DNA from: Candidatus Omnitrophota bacterium
GTDB lineage: Bacteria; Omnitrophota; Gorgyraeia; B26-G9
Length of the DNA stretch: 14,037 nucleotides
Reading direction: 5' to 3'
Assembly: GCA_023136735.1 (NCBI GenBank)
Contig: JAGLQQ010000035.1
Location: 1 to 14,037 of the forward strand
The translations under genes and the position numbers were made by a program. Below the pieces are notes generated by a model that did no database searches, was not told the origin of the DNA, and saw nothing but the letters and a program-made list of their open reading frames with translations. Positions within the stretch are counted from its first letter, which is position 1; the number at the start of each line of letters is the position of its first letter. Of the stretch, positions 6,720 through 14,037 are shown piece after piece.

Positions 6720-7934
6720 TTAAAAACTATCCCTTCCCATAAACCAATCCATAAGCTCAAAGCCATTTTTAAACTTAAAATCGCTTTTCCCTGCCTCTAT
6801 TTCATTATACCATGAAAATTCATCTTTTGCAACCCCGCTTCCGTACATTAAAAAACACACAGGATCACTTGTATGTGTTTTTAAAGCCACCGGAGTAGGA
6901 TGATCCGGCAGCACAATAATTCTAAAATCATCCTTATCCTTGAATTCCTCAAGTATTTTGCCGATAATTAAACGGTCTATACTCTCAATTGCCGCTATTT
7001 TAGCTCTGGCATCACCATTATGCCCTGCCTCATCTGGAGCCTCAACATGAATAAAAACAAAGTCCTCCCGCTCTAGGCTTTTTAAGGCATATTTTGCTTT
7101 AGCTTCATAATCTGTATCGTAATAACCTGTTGCGCCTGGAACATCAATCGGCACTAGTCCTATTGATTTGCCTATTCCCTTTATTAAATCAACAGCAGAA
7201 ATTACAGTTCCCTCACATCCGTATTTCTCTTTAAATGAAGGAAGCTCATTTTTTTTACCCTGTCCCCATAACCAGATCATATTTGCCGGGTTTTCACTTA
7301 AATCCCTGCGAACCATGTTAACTTCATGCTCATCGAGAATCTCACGCGCCTGCTTTAAAAGAATAAGCAATTTATCATCCGGCTTTAACTGCGGCAGGTG
7401 CTCGGCTACACTTTTGCCCATGATATCATGAGGAGGAAAACATTTAAGATTTTCATATTTATGGTCAGGATCATTGATTACTAATATATGTCTATAGCTC
7501 TTTCCAGGGTAGAATTTAAAAATGTCATTACCGAGTCTATTGTTTAAAACCTTGATCAGGGCATGAGCCTCTTTGGTTTTAATATGCCCGGCACTATAAT
7601 CAATAAGGACATCGTTTTCCTCTGTAATAAAATTACAGCGAAAAGCTATTTGCCCTTCTTTAATTTTTATACCTAGATTAGTTGCTTCAAAAGATGCTCT
7701 TCCAGAAAAATATTTCTTTGGATCATAGCCAAAAATAGCAAGATTAGCTACATCGCTTCCCGGTGTCATTCCGCTAGGTATAAACGAGGAAAGACCGATT
7801 TTGCCGTTTACTGCCATAAAATCCATATTCGGAGTTCTTGCCACCTCTAAAGGTGTTCTGCCGCCAAACTCTTCAAGTGGATTGTCAGCCATACCATCCG
7901 GCACCACTACTATATATTTTATTCCTTTTTTCAT
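6720..7934 (-). CDS. ApgM-type phosphoglycerate mutase homologue, probable homoserine kinase
   Basis: The 404-residue product belongs to the archaeal-type cofactor-independent phosphoglycerate mutase group of the alkaline phosphatase superfamily and has normal length. Visible metal and catalytic motifs are VVPDGMAD (D13), the PGSDVAN nucleophile serine (S60), DEAGHNGD (D301, H305) and PDHPTP with H354 (D344, H345). The gene overlaps thrC by four bases (ATGA) and follows hom, and AGGA lies 8 to 9 bases before the ATG. A branch of this family that is linked to threonine genes is modelled in databases as 'proposed homoserine kinase'. No GHMP-type thrB is present here, so phosphorylation of homoserine to O-phosphohomoserine for ThrC is the likely role. 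A glycolytic 2-/3-phosphoglycerate mutase remains the alternative. Confidence 0.9.
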   Translation of the reverse strand: MKKGIKYIVVVPDGMADNPLEEFGGRTPLEVARTPNMDFMAVNGKIGLSSFIPSGMTPGSDVANLAIFGYDPKKYFSGRASFEATNLGIKIKEGQIAFRCNFITEENDVLIDYSAGHIKTKEAHALIKVLNNRLGNDIFKFYPGKSYRHILVINDPDHKYENLKCFPPHDIMGKSVAEHLPQLKPDDKLLILLKQAREILDEHEVNMVRRDLSENPANMIWLWGQGKKNELPSFKEKYGCEGTVISAVDLIKGIGKSIGLVPIDVPGATGYYDTDYEAKAKYALKSLEREDFVFIHVEAPDEAGHNGDARAKIAAIESIDRLIIGKILEEFKDKDDFRIIVLPDHPTPVALKTHTSDPVCFLMYGSGVAKDEFSWYNEIEAGKSDFKFKNGFELMDWFMGRDSF

Positions 7935-9004
7935 TTTTTTATTCCTGCTTTCTTAAGAACGGATTCAATACTAGGGGCAATAACTTGGGGCTCCTGAATA
8001 CATTTTATTGCACACTCAGGATCTTTTAATCCATGTCCTGTAACTACGCAAACAAGATTAACTTTACCGGCATTCTTAAAATACCCGGCAGTCGCGAGTT
8101 TTAAAACTCCGGCTACAGACGCGGCAGAAGCTGGTTCTACAAAAATCCCTTCGTTTTGCGCTAAAAGTGAATAAGCTTTTAAAATCTCCTCATCGGTAAC
8201 CATATCAATTAGACCGCCTGATTGATCTCGTGCCTCTTCCGCTTTTTTCCAGCTGGCAGGATTACCAATTTTAATTGCTGTAGCAATTGTCTTTGGATCT
8301 TTGATTATTTCTCCATATACTATAGGCGCGGATCCGGCTGCTTGAAACCCAAGCATTTTAGGTAAACTTGTAATTTTACCCTTTTGAGAATATTCATTAA
8401 ACCCTTTCCAATAAGCTGTGATATTTCCAGCATTACCCACAGGTATAGCTAAAAAAGCCGGTGAGTCTTTAAGAAAATCACAGATTTCAAAAGCTGCGGT
8501 CTTTTGGCCTTCAATTCTATACGGATTTAATGAATTAACTAGTGTAATGGGATATTTATCAGTTATTTCCCTAACCAAATCAAGAGCTTGATCAAAGTTT
8601 CCATCAACAGCCAGAACTTGAGCCCCATGAATTAGCGCCTGGGCAAGCTTTCCTAAAGCAATGGCTCCTTTTGGAATCAGCACTATACATCTTAAATCAG
8701 CTTTAGCACTATATGCCGCCGCGGAAGCTGAAGTGTTTCCAGTCGAAGCACACATTACTGCCTGCGAGCCTTCTTCTTTGGCTTTTGTTATAGCCATCGT
8801 CATACCGCGGTCTTTAAAAGAACCAGTAGGATTTAACCCTTCATACTTAATATAAATAGAAATATCCGAGCCAAGGATCGAACTAAGTTTCGAAGCATAT
8901 ATTAAAGGAGTGTTTCCCTCATTTAAGGTAACAATCGGTGTACTTGGTGTTACCGGTAAAAATTCACTGTACTTTTTTATTAATCCTTCCCAATTAGAGC
9001 TCAC
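7931..9004 (-). CDS. thrC: Threonine synthase
   Basis: This PLP enzyme converts O-phosphohomoserine to threonine and phosphate, the last step of threonine synthesis. The 357-residue length matches the short (Bacillus-like) class. The motif TGSFKDRGM places the Schiff-base lysine at K64. STGNTSASAAAYSA (about 88-100) and VGNAGN fit the PLP phosphate-binding and substrate loops, and VEPASAASVAG with VVTGHGLKDP is the typical C-terminal part. The start is a GTG at 9004 with AAAGG about 11 bases upstream, 5 bases after the hom stop. Its own stop overlaps the apgM-like start. It acts in the cytosol and is translated as part of the pilZ-hom-thrC-apgM unit. Confidence 0.95.
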   Translation of the reverse strand: MSSNWEGLIKKYSEFLPVTPSTPIVTLNEGNTPLIYASKLSSILGSDISIYIKYEGLNPTGSFKDRGMTMAITKAKEEGSQAVMCASTGNTSASAAAYSAKADLRCIVLIPKGAIALGKLAQALIHGAQVLAVDGNFDQALDLVREITDKYPITLVNSLNPYRIEGQKTAAFEICDFLKDSPAFLAIPVGNAGNITAYWKGFNEYSQKGKITSLPKMLGFQAAGSAPIVYGEIIKDPKTIATAIKIGNPASWKKAEEARDQSGGLIDMVTDEEILKAYSLLAQNEGIFVEPASAASVAGVLKLATAGYFKNAGKVNLVCVVTGHGLKDPECAIKCIQEPQVIAPSIESVLKKAGIKK

Positions 9005-9009
9005 TATAT

Positions 9010-10311
9010 CTATATCCTTTCAACCCTTATGGCCACTGTTTTCTTTTTGATAAAAGGAAGTTTATTAATTTGCGACAAAGCCTTGCGGATATCTTTCTCT
9101 CTGGCCTCATGTGTCATCATTACGATTGGCACAGCTTGCGAACGCTGCCGCCCTTTTTGAATAACACTGTAAATACTTATTTTGAATTTACCTAAGACAC
9201 TTGAAATTTTTGACAAAACTTCCGGTTTATCTAAAGCAGTAAAGCGAAAATAATATCGCGTAAAGAGCTCATCAACTGAAATAATCTTTTTGCTCATATT
9301 GACAGCTTTAACATTAAGTAAATCCATCTGACTATCCTGTGGAATCTTCTGAGCTATTGAAATTATATCCCCCACAACAGCGCTTGCTGTAGGCAGGGCT
9401 CCAGCTCCTTCTCCCTGAAGTAAAGCTCTGCCTATTAAATCTGCTTTTATGAAAACAGCATTATAGACACCGCTTACATTGGCAAGCAGATGTCCTTTAG
9501 GCACTAAGCACGGATGCACTCTAATATCTAAACTGTCTTGCGCCTTTTTGGCAATTGCCAATAATTTCACACAAAAACCAAGATCTTGGGCATAATTAAG
9601 GTCGCTTAATTCAATATCGTTTATGCCCTCTATGTGAATATCAGTGAATTTAACCTTTTGATTAAAACAAATTCTGGCAAGAATTGCGATTTTATGCGCG
9701 CAATCAATTCCGCTGATATCAAAATGCGGATTTTTCTCAGCATAACCCCTCACTTGAGCATCTTTAAGCGCGGCTTTAAACTCAACCCCGCCCTCAGACA
9801 TTGCACTTAGTATATAATTACTGGTTCCGTTAATAATACCGTAAATGCTCTCAATATTATTGGCAATAAGTCCTTCACGCAAACTTCTAATTATGGGGAT
9901 TCCCCCACCAACACTTGCTTCAAAATAAACATCAACACCATTTTCTTTAGCAGTTTTAAATATCTCTTCGCCATTTTCCGCAAGCAGCGCTTTATTGGCA
10001 GTTACTACATGCTTTTTATTACGCAAAGCTTTTAGTATATATTCCTTGGCCGGATGTATTCCTCCGATAAGCTCTATAACAATGTCAATGTCAGGATCTT
10101 CAAGTATTTTATCCGCGTTTTTGCATACATCAACTTTGATGGATTTTAGTTTTTTTACAAGAGTTGGGTTTATCTCACAAACTCTTTTTAATTTAATTTT
10201 CACACCTAGCTTATTTTCCAGCAAAGCGGATTTTTTTTGTAAAACTTTTAATACCCCTGAACCAATAGTCCCAAAGCCTAAAAGCCCTAAATTAATTTTT
10301 TTTATCTTCAT
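9010..10311 (-). CDS. hom: Homoserine dehydrogenase with C-terminal ACT domain
   Basis: It reduces aspartate semialdehyde to homoserine with NAD(P)H, the branch point to threonine and methionine. The 433-residue product has the standard monofunctional length. An N-terminal Rossmann motif GFGTIGSG lies at 12-19, TANKALLA at about 104-111, and NGTSNYIL at 161-168. GYAEKNPHFD followed by GIDCAHK puts the catalytic lysine at K207. Residues about 354-433 form an ACT regulatory domain (FTALDKPEVLSKISSVLG), so threonine feedback is likely. No aspartokinase is fused. The start overlaps the 3' end of pilZ by 20 bases and has no clear Shine-Dalgarno, which suggests translational coupling. Confidence 0.95.
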   Translation of the reverse strand: MKIKKINLGLLGFGTIGSGVLKVLQKKSALLENKLGVKIKLKRVCEINPTLVKKLKSIKVDVCKNADKILEDPDIDIVIELIGGIHPAKEYILKALRNKKHVVTANKALLAENGEEIFKTAKENGVDVYFEASVGGGIPIIRSLREGLIANNIESIYGIINGTSNYILSAMSEGGVEFKAALKDAQVRGYAEKNPHFDISGIDCAHKIAILARICFNQKVKFTDIHIEGINDIELSDLNYAQDLGFCVKLLAIAKKAQDSLDIRVHPCLVPKGHLLANVSGVYNAVFIKADLIGRALLQGEGAGALPTASAVVGDIISIAQKIPQDSQMDLLNVKAVNMSKKIISVDELFTRYYFRFTALDKPEVLSKISSVLGKFKISIYSVIQKGRQRSQAVPIVMMTHEAREKDIRKALSQINKLPFIKKKTVAIRVERI

Positions 10312-10696
10312 GTTTTTTAATTTTATAAATCATATTAAGTTTAGTGCCTGAACTAGCGCAAGCACCTATAATTTTATCAATCAGATACAGGTCATCTTCA
10401 TTAGCCTGTATAAATTTAAGCCCAATATCAAAAAGAAGTTTTTTGTTCATCTCTTGCTTAACATACATAACCTCACTCAAGGCTTCAATCAGCTTTTCAA
10501 CTTTTGGAAGACGCAATGTGATATGCAGAATTGTCTGCGGGGGAAAATGCTTATCGGTTGTAAAACAGATCCCTCCTAAACTTACATTTCTTGTAAGAGT
10601 CATATCAGTTCTATCAACATGTCCGGGATACACATAATAACTAACCACAAAGTTAGCGTTAATTCGAACGAAATTTCTTCTTTCAGAATTACTCAT
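10292..10696 (-). CDS. PilZ domain protein, c-di-GMP-binding type
   Basis: This 134-residue product is a single PilZ domain without an enzymatic or membrane part. Both ligand motifs are intact: RxxxR (R7, R11 in ERRNFVRI) and NxSxxG (N37, S39, G42 in NVSLGG). A beta-rich middle follows, with FDIGLKFI before a C-terminal helix, as is usual for PilZ. Stand-alone PilZ proteins act as c-di-GMP-responsive adaptors on motility, secretion or polysaccharide machinery, and the target cannot be read here. The gene starts 43 bases after tRNA-Pro and overlaps hom. No good Shine-Dalgarno is close to the ATG (GGAAGG is about 17 bases away), so its start is only moderately sure. Confidence 0.88.
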   Translation of the reverse strand: MSNSERRNFVRINANFVVSYYVYPGHVDRTDMTLTRNVSLGGICFTTDKHFPPQTILHITLRLPKVEKLIEALSEVMYVKQEMNKKLLFDIGLKFIQANEDDLYLIDKIIGACASSGTKLNMIYKIKKHEDKKN

Positions 10697-10739
10697 ATCG
10701 TTTATTAATCTTACCTTCCCTGTTTAAAGCCTTGTACTA

Positions 10740-10817
10740 TGGTCGGGGCGAGTGGACTCGAACCACCGACCTCTTGAACCCCATTCAAGCGCGCTAGCCA
10801 AACTGCGCCACGCCCCG
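10740..10817 (-). tRNA. tRNA-Pro (anticodon GGG)
   Basis: A full cloverleaf can be drawn. The acceptor arms are CGGGGCG and CGCCCCG, with discriminator A and a genomically encoded CCA. The D arm is GCGC/GCGC. The anticodon arm is CTTGA-ATGGGGT-TCAAG, with GGG at 34-36. The T arm GGTGG/CCACT has loop TTCGAGT and one G-U pair. It reads proline codons CCC/CCU. It lies between gpsA and pilZ on the same strand and may share a transcript with pilZ, from which it would be cut by RNase P and 3' processing. Confidence 0.96.
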
Positions 10818-10900
10818 CAAAGTAGTACAAAGCATAAATATTTACACTAATTCAATTACTGATTACTCAAAATGCTCAGCTAATATATTAAGTTAATGAT

Positions 10901-10929
10901 AGATTACTACAAAAAACCTTAAAATTCAA
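10901..10929 (-). promoter_or_regulatory. Possible promoter for tRNA-Pro / pilZ-threonine operon
   Basis: TTGAAT (10929-10924) and TAATCT (10906-10901) are 17 bases apart, upstream of the tRNA. The gap 10818-11003 is very AT-rich, so other -10-like words (for example TATAAT near 10960) also occur. I see no clear terminator after gpsA here, so readthrough from gpsA is also possible. Confidence 0.4.
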
Positions 10930-11003
10930 GAAAATATTCGCGCTTTTTACCTTAAATCACATTATATCCGATACTTATCAAGAAACACACGACTTTTGCA
11001 ATA

Positions 11004-11993
11004 TTAAAATTCACTCTTTTTCCGTCTTTGCATTAAAGACTCCATTGCTGCTTTTGGCTTTTTATGCTTATAAAGCACATTGTAAACTTCCTGTGTAATC
11101 GGCATATTAACCTCATATCTCCTAGCCAATTTCAAAGCAATTTTAGTGGTGGTTATGCCCTCAACAACCATTTCGGTTTTTTTTAAAATTCCCTCAAGTG
11201 TCCTGCCCTGCCCCAGCTGCTCACCTAGTGAGCGATTTCGGCTTCGGCTGCTCATACAGGTAGTAACAATATCTCCCATACCGGAAAGCCCACTGAATGT
11301 TTTATGCTTAGCGCCCATTGCACTGCCCAATTGTGTTATTTCCGCCAAGCCTCTTGTCAATAAAGCTGACTTTGTATTGGTTCCAAAACCTAAGCCATCA
11401 GAGATTCCGCAGGCAATAGCAATTATATTTTTAAAAGCTCCGGCAAGCTCTACCCCTTTAACATCGCTACTGGTATAAACACGAAAACTATTTTCCGTTA
11501 GAATATCCTGTACAATAACAGCAGTATGCTTTTTCACACTCGCGCAAACAGCCGCGGAAGGAACACCCTGAGCAACCTCATAGGCTATGTTCGGCCCTGA
11601 AAGTACAGCCACCTGAGAACCCTTAAGCTCTTCTTTAATAACTTCAGTCATAATTTTATTGCTTTTATATTCCAGCCCCTTAGCTACACTTAAAAATATC
11701 GAATTCTTTGTATTGAATTTATTTATTTTCTTTACCACATCCCGCATATATTGTGAAGGAACCGCAAGCACAATAAGCTTAGCGTCTTTTAATACAACGG
11801 CCAGATCATTCGAGATTTTAATAGACATAGGAATTACTATTCCTGGTAGAAATTTACTGTTATTTCTGGTCCTCTCCATTTTTTTGACATAATCAGGAAA
11901 AGCTCCCCAAAGATTAACTTTAAGTTTCTTTCTGGCTAAATGAACCGCAAGGGCAGTACCCCATCCTCCATCACCAATAATCGCGATCTTCAT
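11004..11993 (-). CDS. gpsA: NAD(P)-dependent glycerol-3-phosphate dehydrogenase
   Basis: It reduces dihydroxyacetone phosphate to sn-glycerol-3-phosphate, the backbone precursor for phospholipids. The 329-residue length is typical. The N-terminal dinucleotide motif is GDGGWGTALA at 7-16 (usually GAGSWGTALA). SVAKGLE carries K105, GPNIAYEVAQGVP lies at 133-145, ELAGAFKNIIAIA carries the catalytic K188, and FSGLSGMGDIVTTC followed by SSRSRNRSLG is the conserved C-terminal-domain signature. Its ATG overlaps the plsY stop by four bases. The pairing makes metabolic sense, since GpsA supplies the acceptor acylated by PlsY. Confidence 0.96.
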   Translation of the reverse strand: MKIAIIGDGGWGTALAVHLARKKLKVNLWGAFPDYVKKMERTRNNSKFLPGIVIPMSIKISNDLAVVLKDAKLIVLAVPSQYMRDVVKKINKFNTKNSIFLSVAKGLEYKSNKIMTEVIKEELKGSQVAVLSGPNIAYEVAQGVPSAAVCASVKKHTAVIVQDILTENSFRVYTSSDVKGVELAGAFKNIIAIACGISDGLGFGTNTKSALLTRGLAEITQLGSAMGAKHKTFSGLSGMGDIVTTCMSSRSRNRSLGEQLGQGRTLEGILKKTEMVVEGITTTKIALKLARRYEVNMPITQEVYNVLYKHKKPKAAMESLMQRRKKSEF

Positions 11994-12613
11994 TTTTTTT
12001 CAAAAACCTTTCTTTCTCTGCCGCACAATAAACGCTTGATATTAGCTTTATGTTTGGCAACGATTATTATACACAATAGAGCACTAAGCACTATATAACT
12101 AAAATGTGCTTTCGTCCATAACAGAAAAAACGGAATAATAATAGAACACACAATTGATCCTAAAGATACATACTTAGTCAAAACTAAGATTATAATGAAA
12201 AATAATAATCCCAGCAACAATCCCATCGGCGCGATTGCAAGCATTACTCCAGCGCTTGTCGCCACTCCCTTGCCGCCTTTGAATTTCAAAAAAACATTAA
12301 AGATATGCCCGATTACAGCGAGTAGTCCAAACAATGCTCTTATCAACTCAACAGAAAGATCAATTCTCCCCGCGAAAAAGTTAGCGACAATAGTTACAGC
12401 AATTACCCCCTTTAAGATATCAACGCATAAGACAATCACTCCAGGCAGTTTTCCTAAAACACGAAGTGTGTTAGTAGCCCCAACATTTCCGCTTCCCATC
12501 TTCCTAATATCCTTACCTGAGAGAACTCGGGTAATAATATATGCCGTGGGAATAGCCCCTACCAAGTAACTCAAGGCCATGCCTGTTATAAGCAAAACAA
12601 TATTCATAAGCAT
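11990..12613 (-). CDS. plsY: Acyl-phosphate:glycerol-3-phosphate acyltransferase
   Basis: This integral membrane enzyme transfers the acyl group from acyl-phosphate to glycerol-3-phosphate, giving lysophosphatidate. The 207-residue, strongly hydrophobic protein has several membrane segments and the three PlsY motifs: SGNVGATN (41-48), GHIFNVFLKFKGGKGVAT (102-119) and KHKANIKRLLCGRE (187-200). The first ATG (12613) directly abuts the der stop. A second ATG two codons later (12607) has AAAGG at a better distance of 9 bases, so the true start may be 12607 (205 residues). It is followed by gpsA with a four-base overlap. Confidence 0.95.
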   Translation of the reverse strand: MLMNIVLLITGMALSYLVGAIPTAYIITRVLSGKDIRKMGSGNVGATNTLRVLGKLPGVIVLCVDILKGVIAVTIVANFFAGRIDLSVELIRALFGLLAVIGHIFNVFLKFKGGKGVATSAGVMLAIAPMGLLLGLLFFIIILVLTKYVSLGSIVCSIIIPFFLLWTKAHFSYIVLSALLCIIIVAKHKANIKRLLCGRERKVFEKK

Positions 12614-13927
12614 TTACCTTTTCTTTTTTCTAAATAAAATTTTTATAGGAGTACCCTTGAAATCATAATCACTCCTAAGTTTCTTTTCAAGAAAGCGTAC
12701 AAATGACGCCTGAATTAATTCAGGACGGTTAACAATAAAAGCAAAAATCGGAGGCATTGTCTTGAGCTGGGTTAAATGACTAAGTTTCAGTGATCCAAAT
12801 GAGCTTTGAGCTTTTAGATGTTCAACTATATGCTCAAGGGTTTTTCCCAATTTGTGGCCTTGAATTTTTCTTTTCCCGTTAGCATACGCGTCCTGCGTAA
12901 GTTTCAAAGTAGCATTAATATTTTTTCCATTTTTCGCGGAGACTATAGAAAGAAAAGCAAAATTCATAAAAGCCGCTTCTTTTTCTATTGTTTTAATACA
13001 CTCCGCGATATCCAATTTCACAAGGTCGCATTTATTAATAGCGATAATACAACATTTTTCTTCTTCTTTGATCAGATTAAAAATATGCAAATCATCCCGT
13101 CTGATTCCTTCAATAGCATCAACTAGAACAATACATACATCAGAGCGTTTTATCGCCGAGATAGTTCTTGAGCGCGAGTAAACATCAATAGTCTCCTGTT
13201 GTTTTTTCTTTCTACGAATACCGGCTGTATCTATCATAATATATTTTTGATCTTCAAGTTCCAATGCTGTGTCTACACTGTCGCGGGTAGTTCCAGGCTC
13301 AGTACTTACAATTACCCTTTCTTCCCTTAAAAGCTTATTAAAGAACGAAGACTTGCCGACATTCGGCCTGCCGATCAAAGCAACTTTTAGCGCTTGGACA
13401 TCCTCAGTTTCTGAATCCGTTTGTATTGAGGAAATATCTTTAATGACTCTATCCAAAAGCTCATTAATATTCAAGCCATGCAAAGCAGAGATAAATATTG
13501 TTTCATCAATACCTAATTCATAGAATTCACTCAAAGCTTCTACCTTGGCCATATGATCTACTTTATTGACAACTAGAATAATCTCTTTGCCAAAAGTCCG
13601 CACATAATTGAGTATTTCCCGATCATACGCGTGCAGGCCGTCCACAGAATCTACAACAAAAAGGATCAGATCAGCTTCTACAATCGCGGTCTGGGCTTGT
13701 TTAATAATCATATCGCTCATATGCTCATTTGTCTTGAAAATCAAGCCGCCGGTATCAACAAGGGAGAACTTCTTATTATCCCAGAAAGCATCCGCGTAAG
13801 TGCGGTCCCGAGTCACACCGCTTGACGGTTCTACAATAGCCTTGCGTTCACCTAGTAGACGATTGAACAGACATGATTTACCGACATTCGGCCTGCCCAC
13901 TATAACAATTTTATTTTTTATTTTCAT
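12614..13927 (-). CDS. der: Ribosome assembly GTPase Der (EngA)
   Basis: Der is an essential double-GTPase required for 50S subunit maturation. The 437-residue protein has two G domains. The first has GRPNVGKS (11-18), SGVTRDR, DTGG (58-61) and NKVD (121-124). The second has GRPNVGKS (187-194), PGTTRDS, DTAG (233-236) and NKCD (298-301). A KH-like C-terminal domain follows from about 355, with LTQLKTMPPIFAFIVNRPE and a basic tail FRKKKR. All G motifs are intact. The ATG directly follows the TAA of the upstream ORF, with AAGGA about 10 bases before it. Confidence 0.97.
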   Translation of the reverse strand: MKIKNKIVIVGRPNVGKSCLFNRLLGERKAIVEPSSGVTRDRTYADAFWDNKKFSLVDTGGLIFKTNEHMSDMIIKQAQTAIVEADLILFVVDSVDGLHAYDREILNYVRTFGKEIILVVNKVDHMAKVEALSEFYELGIDETIFISALHGLNINELLDRVIKDISSIQTDSETEDVQALKVALIGRPNVGKSSFFNKLLREERVIVSTEPGTTRDSVDTALELEDQKYIMIDTAGIRRKKKQQETIDVYSRSRTISAIKRSDVCIVLVDAIEGIRRDDLHIFNLIKEEEKCCIIAINKCDLVKLDIAECIKTIEKEAAFMNFAFLSIVSAKNGKNINATLKLTQDAYANGKRKIQGHKLGKTLEHIVEHLKAQSSFGSLKLSHLTQLKTMPPIFAFIVNRPELIQASFVRFLEKKLRSDYDFKGTPIKILFRKKKR

Positions 13928-14037
13928 TTAAAATAATTCCTTATTAGTCCCAACTCCTAGATAGAAAACACTTTTCCTTTGCTTATCAACCAGATGAGGG
14001 AATTTGTATTTACGGATTTTAATAAGTCGATTTACAT
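13928..14037 (-). CDS. 3' end of an unidentified upstream gene
   Basis: A frame open from the window edge codes for 35 residues (VNRLIKIRKYKFPHLVDKQR, then KSVFYLGVGTNKELF) and ends with TAA at 13930-13928, immediately before the der ATG. The zero-base junction matches that between der and plsY, which supports a real gene in the same operon. The other two minus frames contain stops. The fragment is too short for me to assign a family. Confidence 0.55.
   Translation of the reverse strand, partial: VNRLIKIRKYKFPHLVDKQRKSVFYLGVGTNKELF

Noticed and set aside
9995..10637. Plus-strand ORFs antisense to hom and pilZ
   Set aside because: Shadows of well-supported minus-strand genes.
12195..12569. 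Plus-strand ORF antisense to plsY
   Set aside because: plsY carries all family motifs on the other strand; the antisense product is low-complexity and unrecognisable.

Overview
The window reads as a block of bacterial chromosome with every supported gene on the minus strand, so transcription runs from the right end to the left. The DNA is moderately AT-rich. There are no introns, mobile elements or CRISPR arrays. The gene set (PlsY/GpsA phospholipid synthesis, Der ribosome GTPase, a PilZ protein, a signal-peptide-bearing giant YD-repeat protein, a cyclic-di-GMP riboswitch) fits an uncultured bacterium that uses c-di-GMP signalling. From memory, giant YD proteins and this kind of gene order recall Candidatus Omnitrophota or a neighbouring phylum. 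That placement is inference only.

Right part (14037 to 11004): the 3' end of an unidentified gene runs directly into der, then plsY, then gpsA. Stops and starts abut (TAAATG) or overlap by four bases (ATGA), so this is a tightly coupled housekeeping operon for ribosome assembly and glycerolipid synthesis. A gap of about 185 bases follows, with a possible promoter, and then tRNA-Pro(GGG) with an encoded CCA.

Middle part (10696 to 6720): a binding-competent PilZ protein overlaps hom (homoserine dehydrogenase), followed by thrC (threonine synthase) and an ApgM-type alkaline-phosphatase-fold enzyme. No GHMP-type thrB is present. The ApgM homologue sits where homoserine kinase would be expected and probably fills that step.

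Left part (6719 to 1): a near-consensus promoter (TTGACA, 17-base spacer, TATACT) starts a separate unit. Its leader carries a c-di-GMP-I (GEMM-I) riboswitch and an intrinsic terminator. A 35-codon small ORF with a strong ribosome binding site follows, then a secreted protein of at least 2062 residues that leaves the window at base 1. That protein is built of about 27 YD-like blocks arranged as a four-beat higher-order repeat of roughly 230-260 residues. A dockerin-like calcium module and a helical TPR-like segment are inserted between beats. The most interesting feature is this c-di-GMP-gated giant surface protein with its small ORF. A second c-di-GMP sensor (PilZ) lies one operon upstream.
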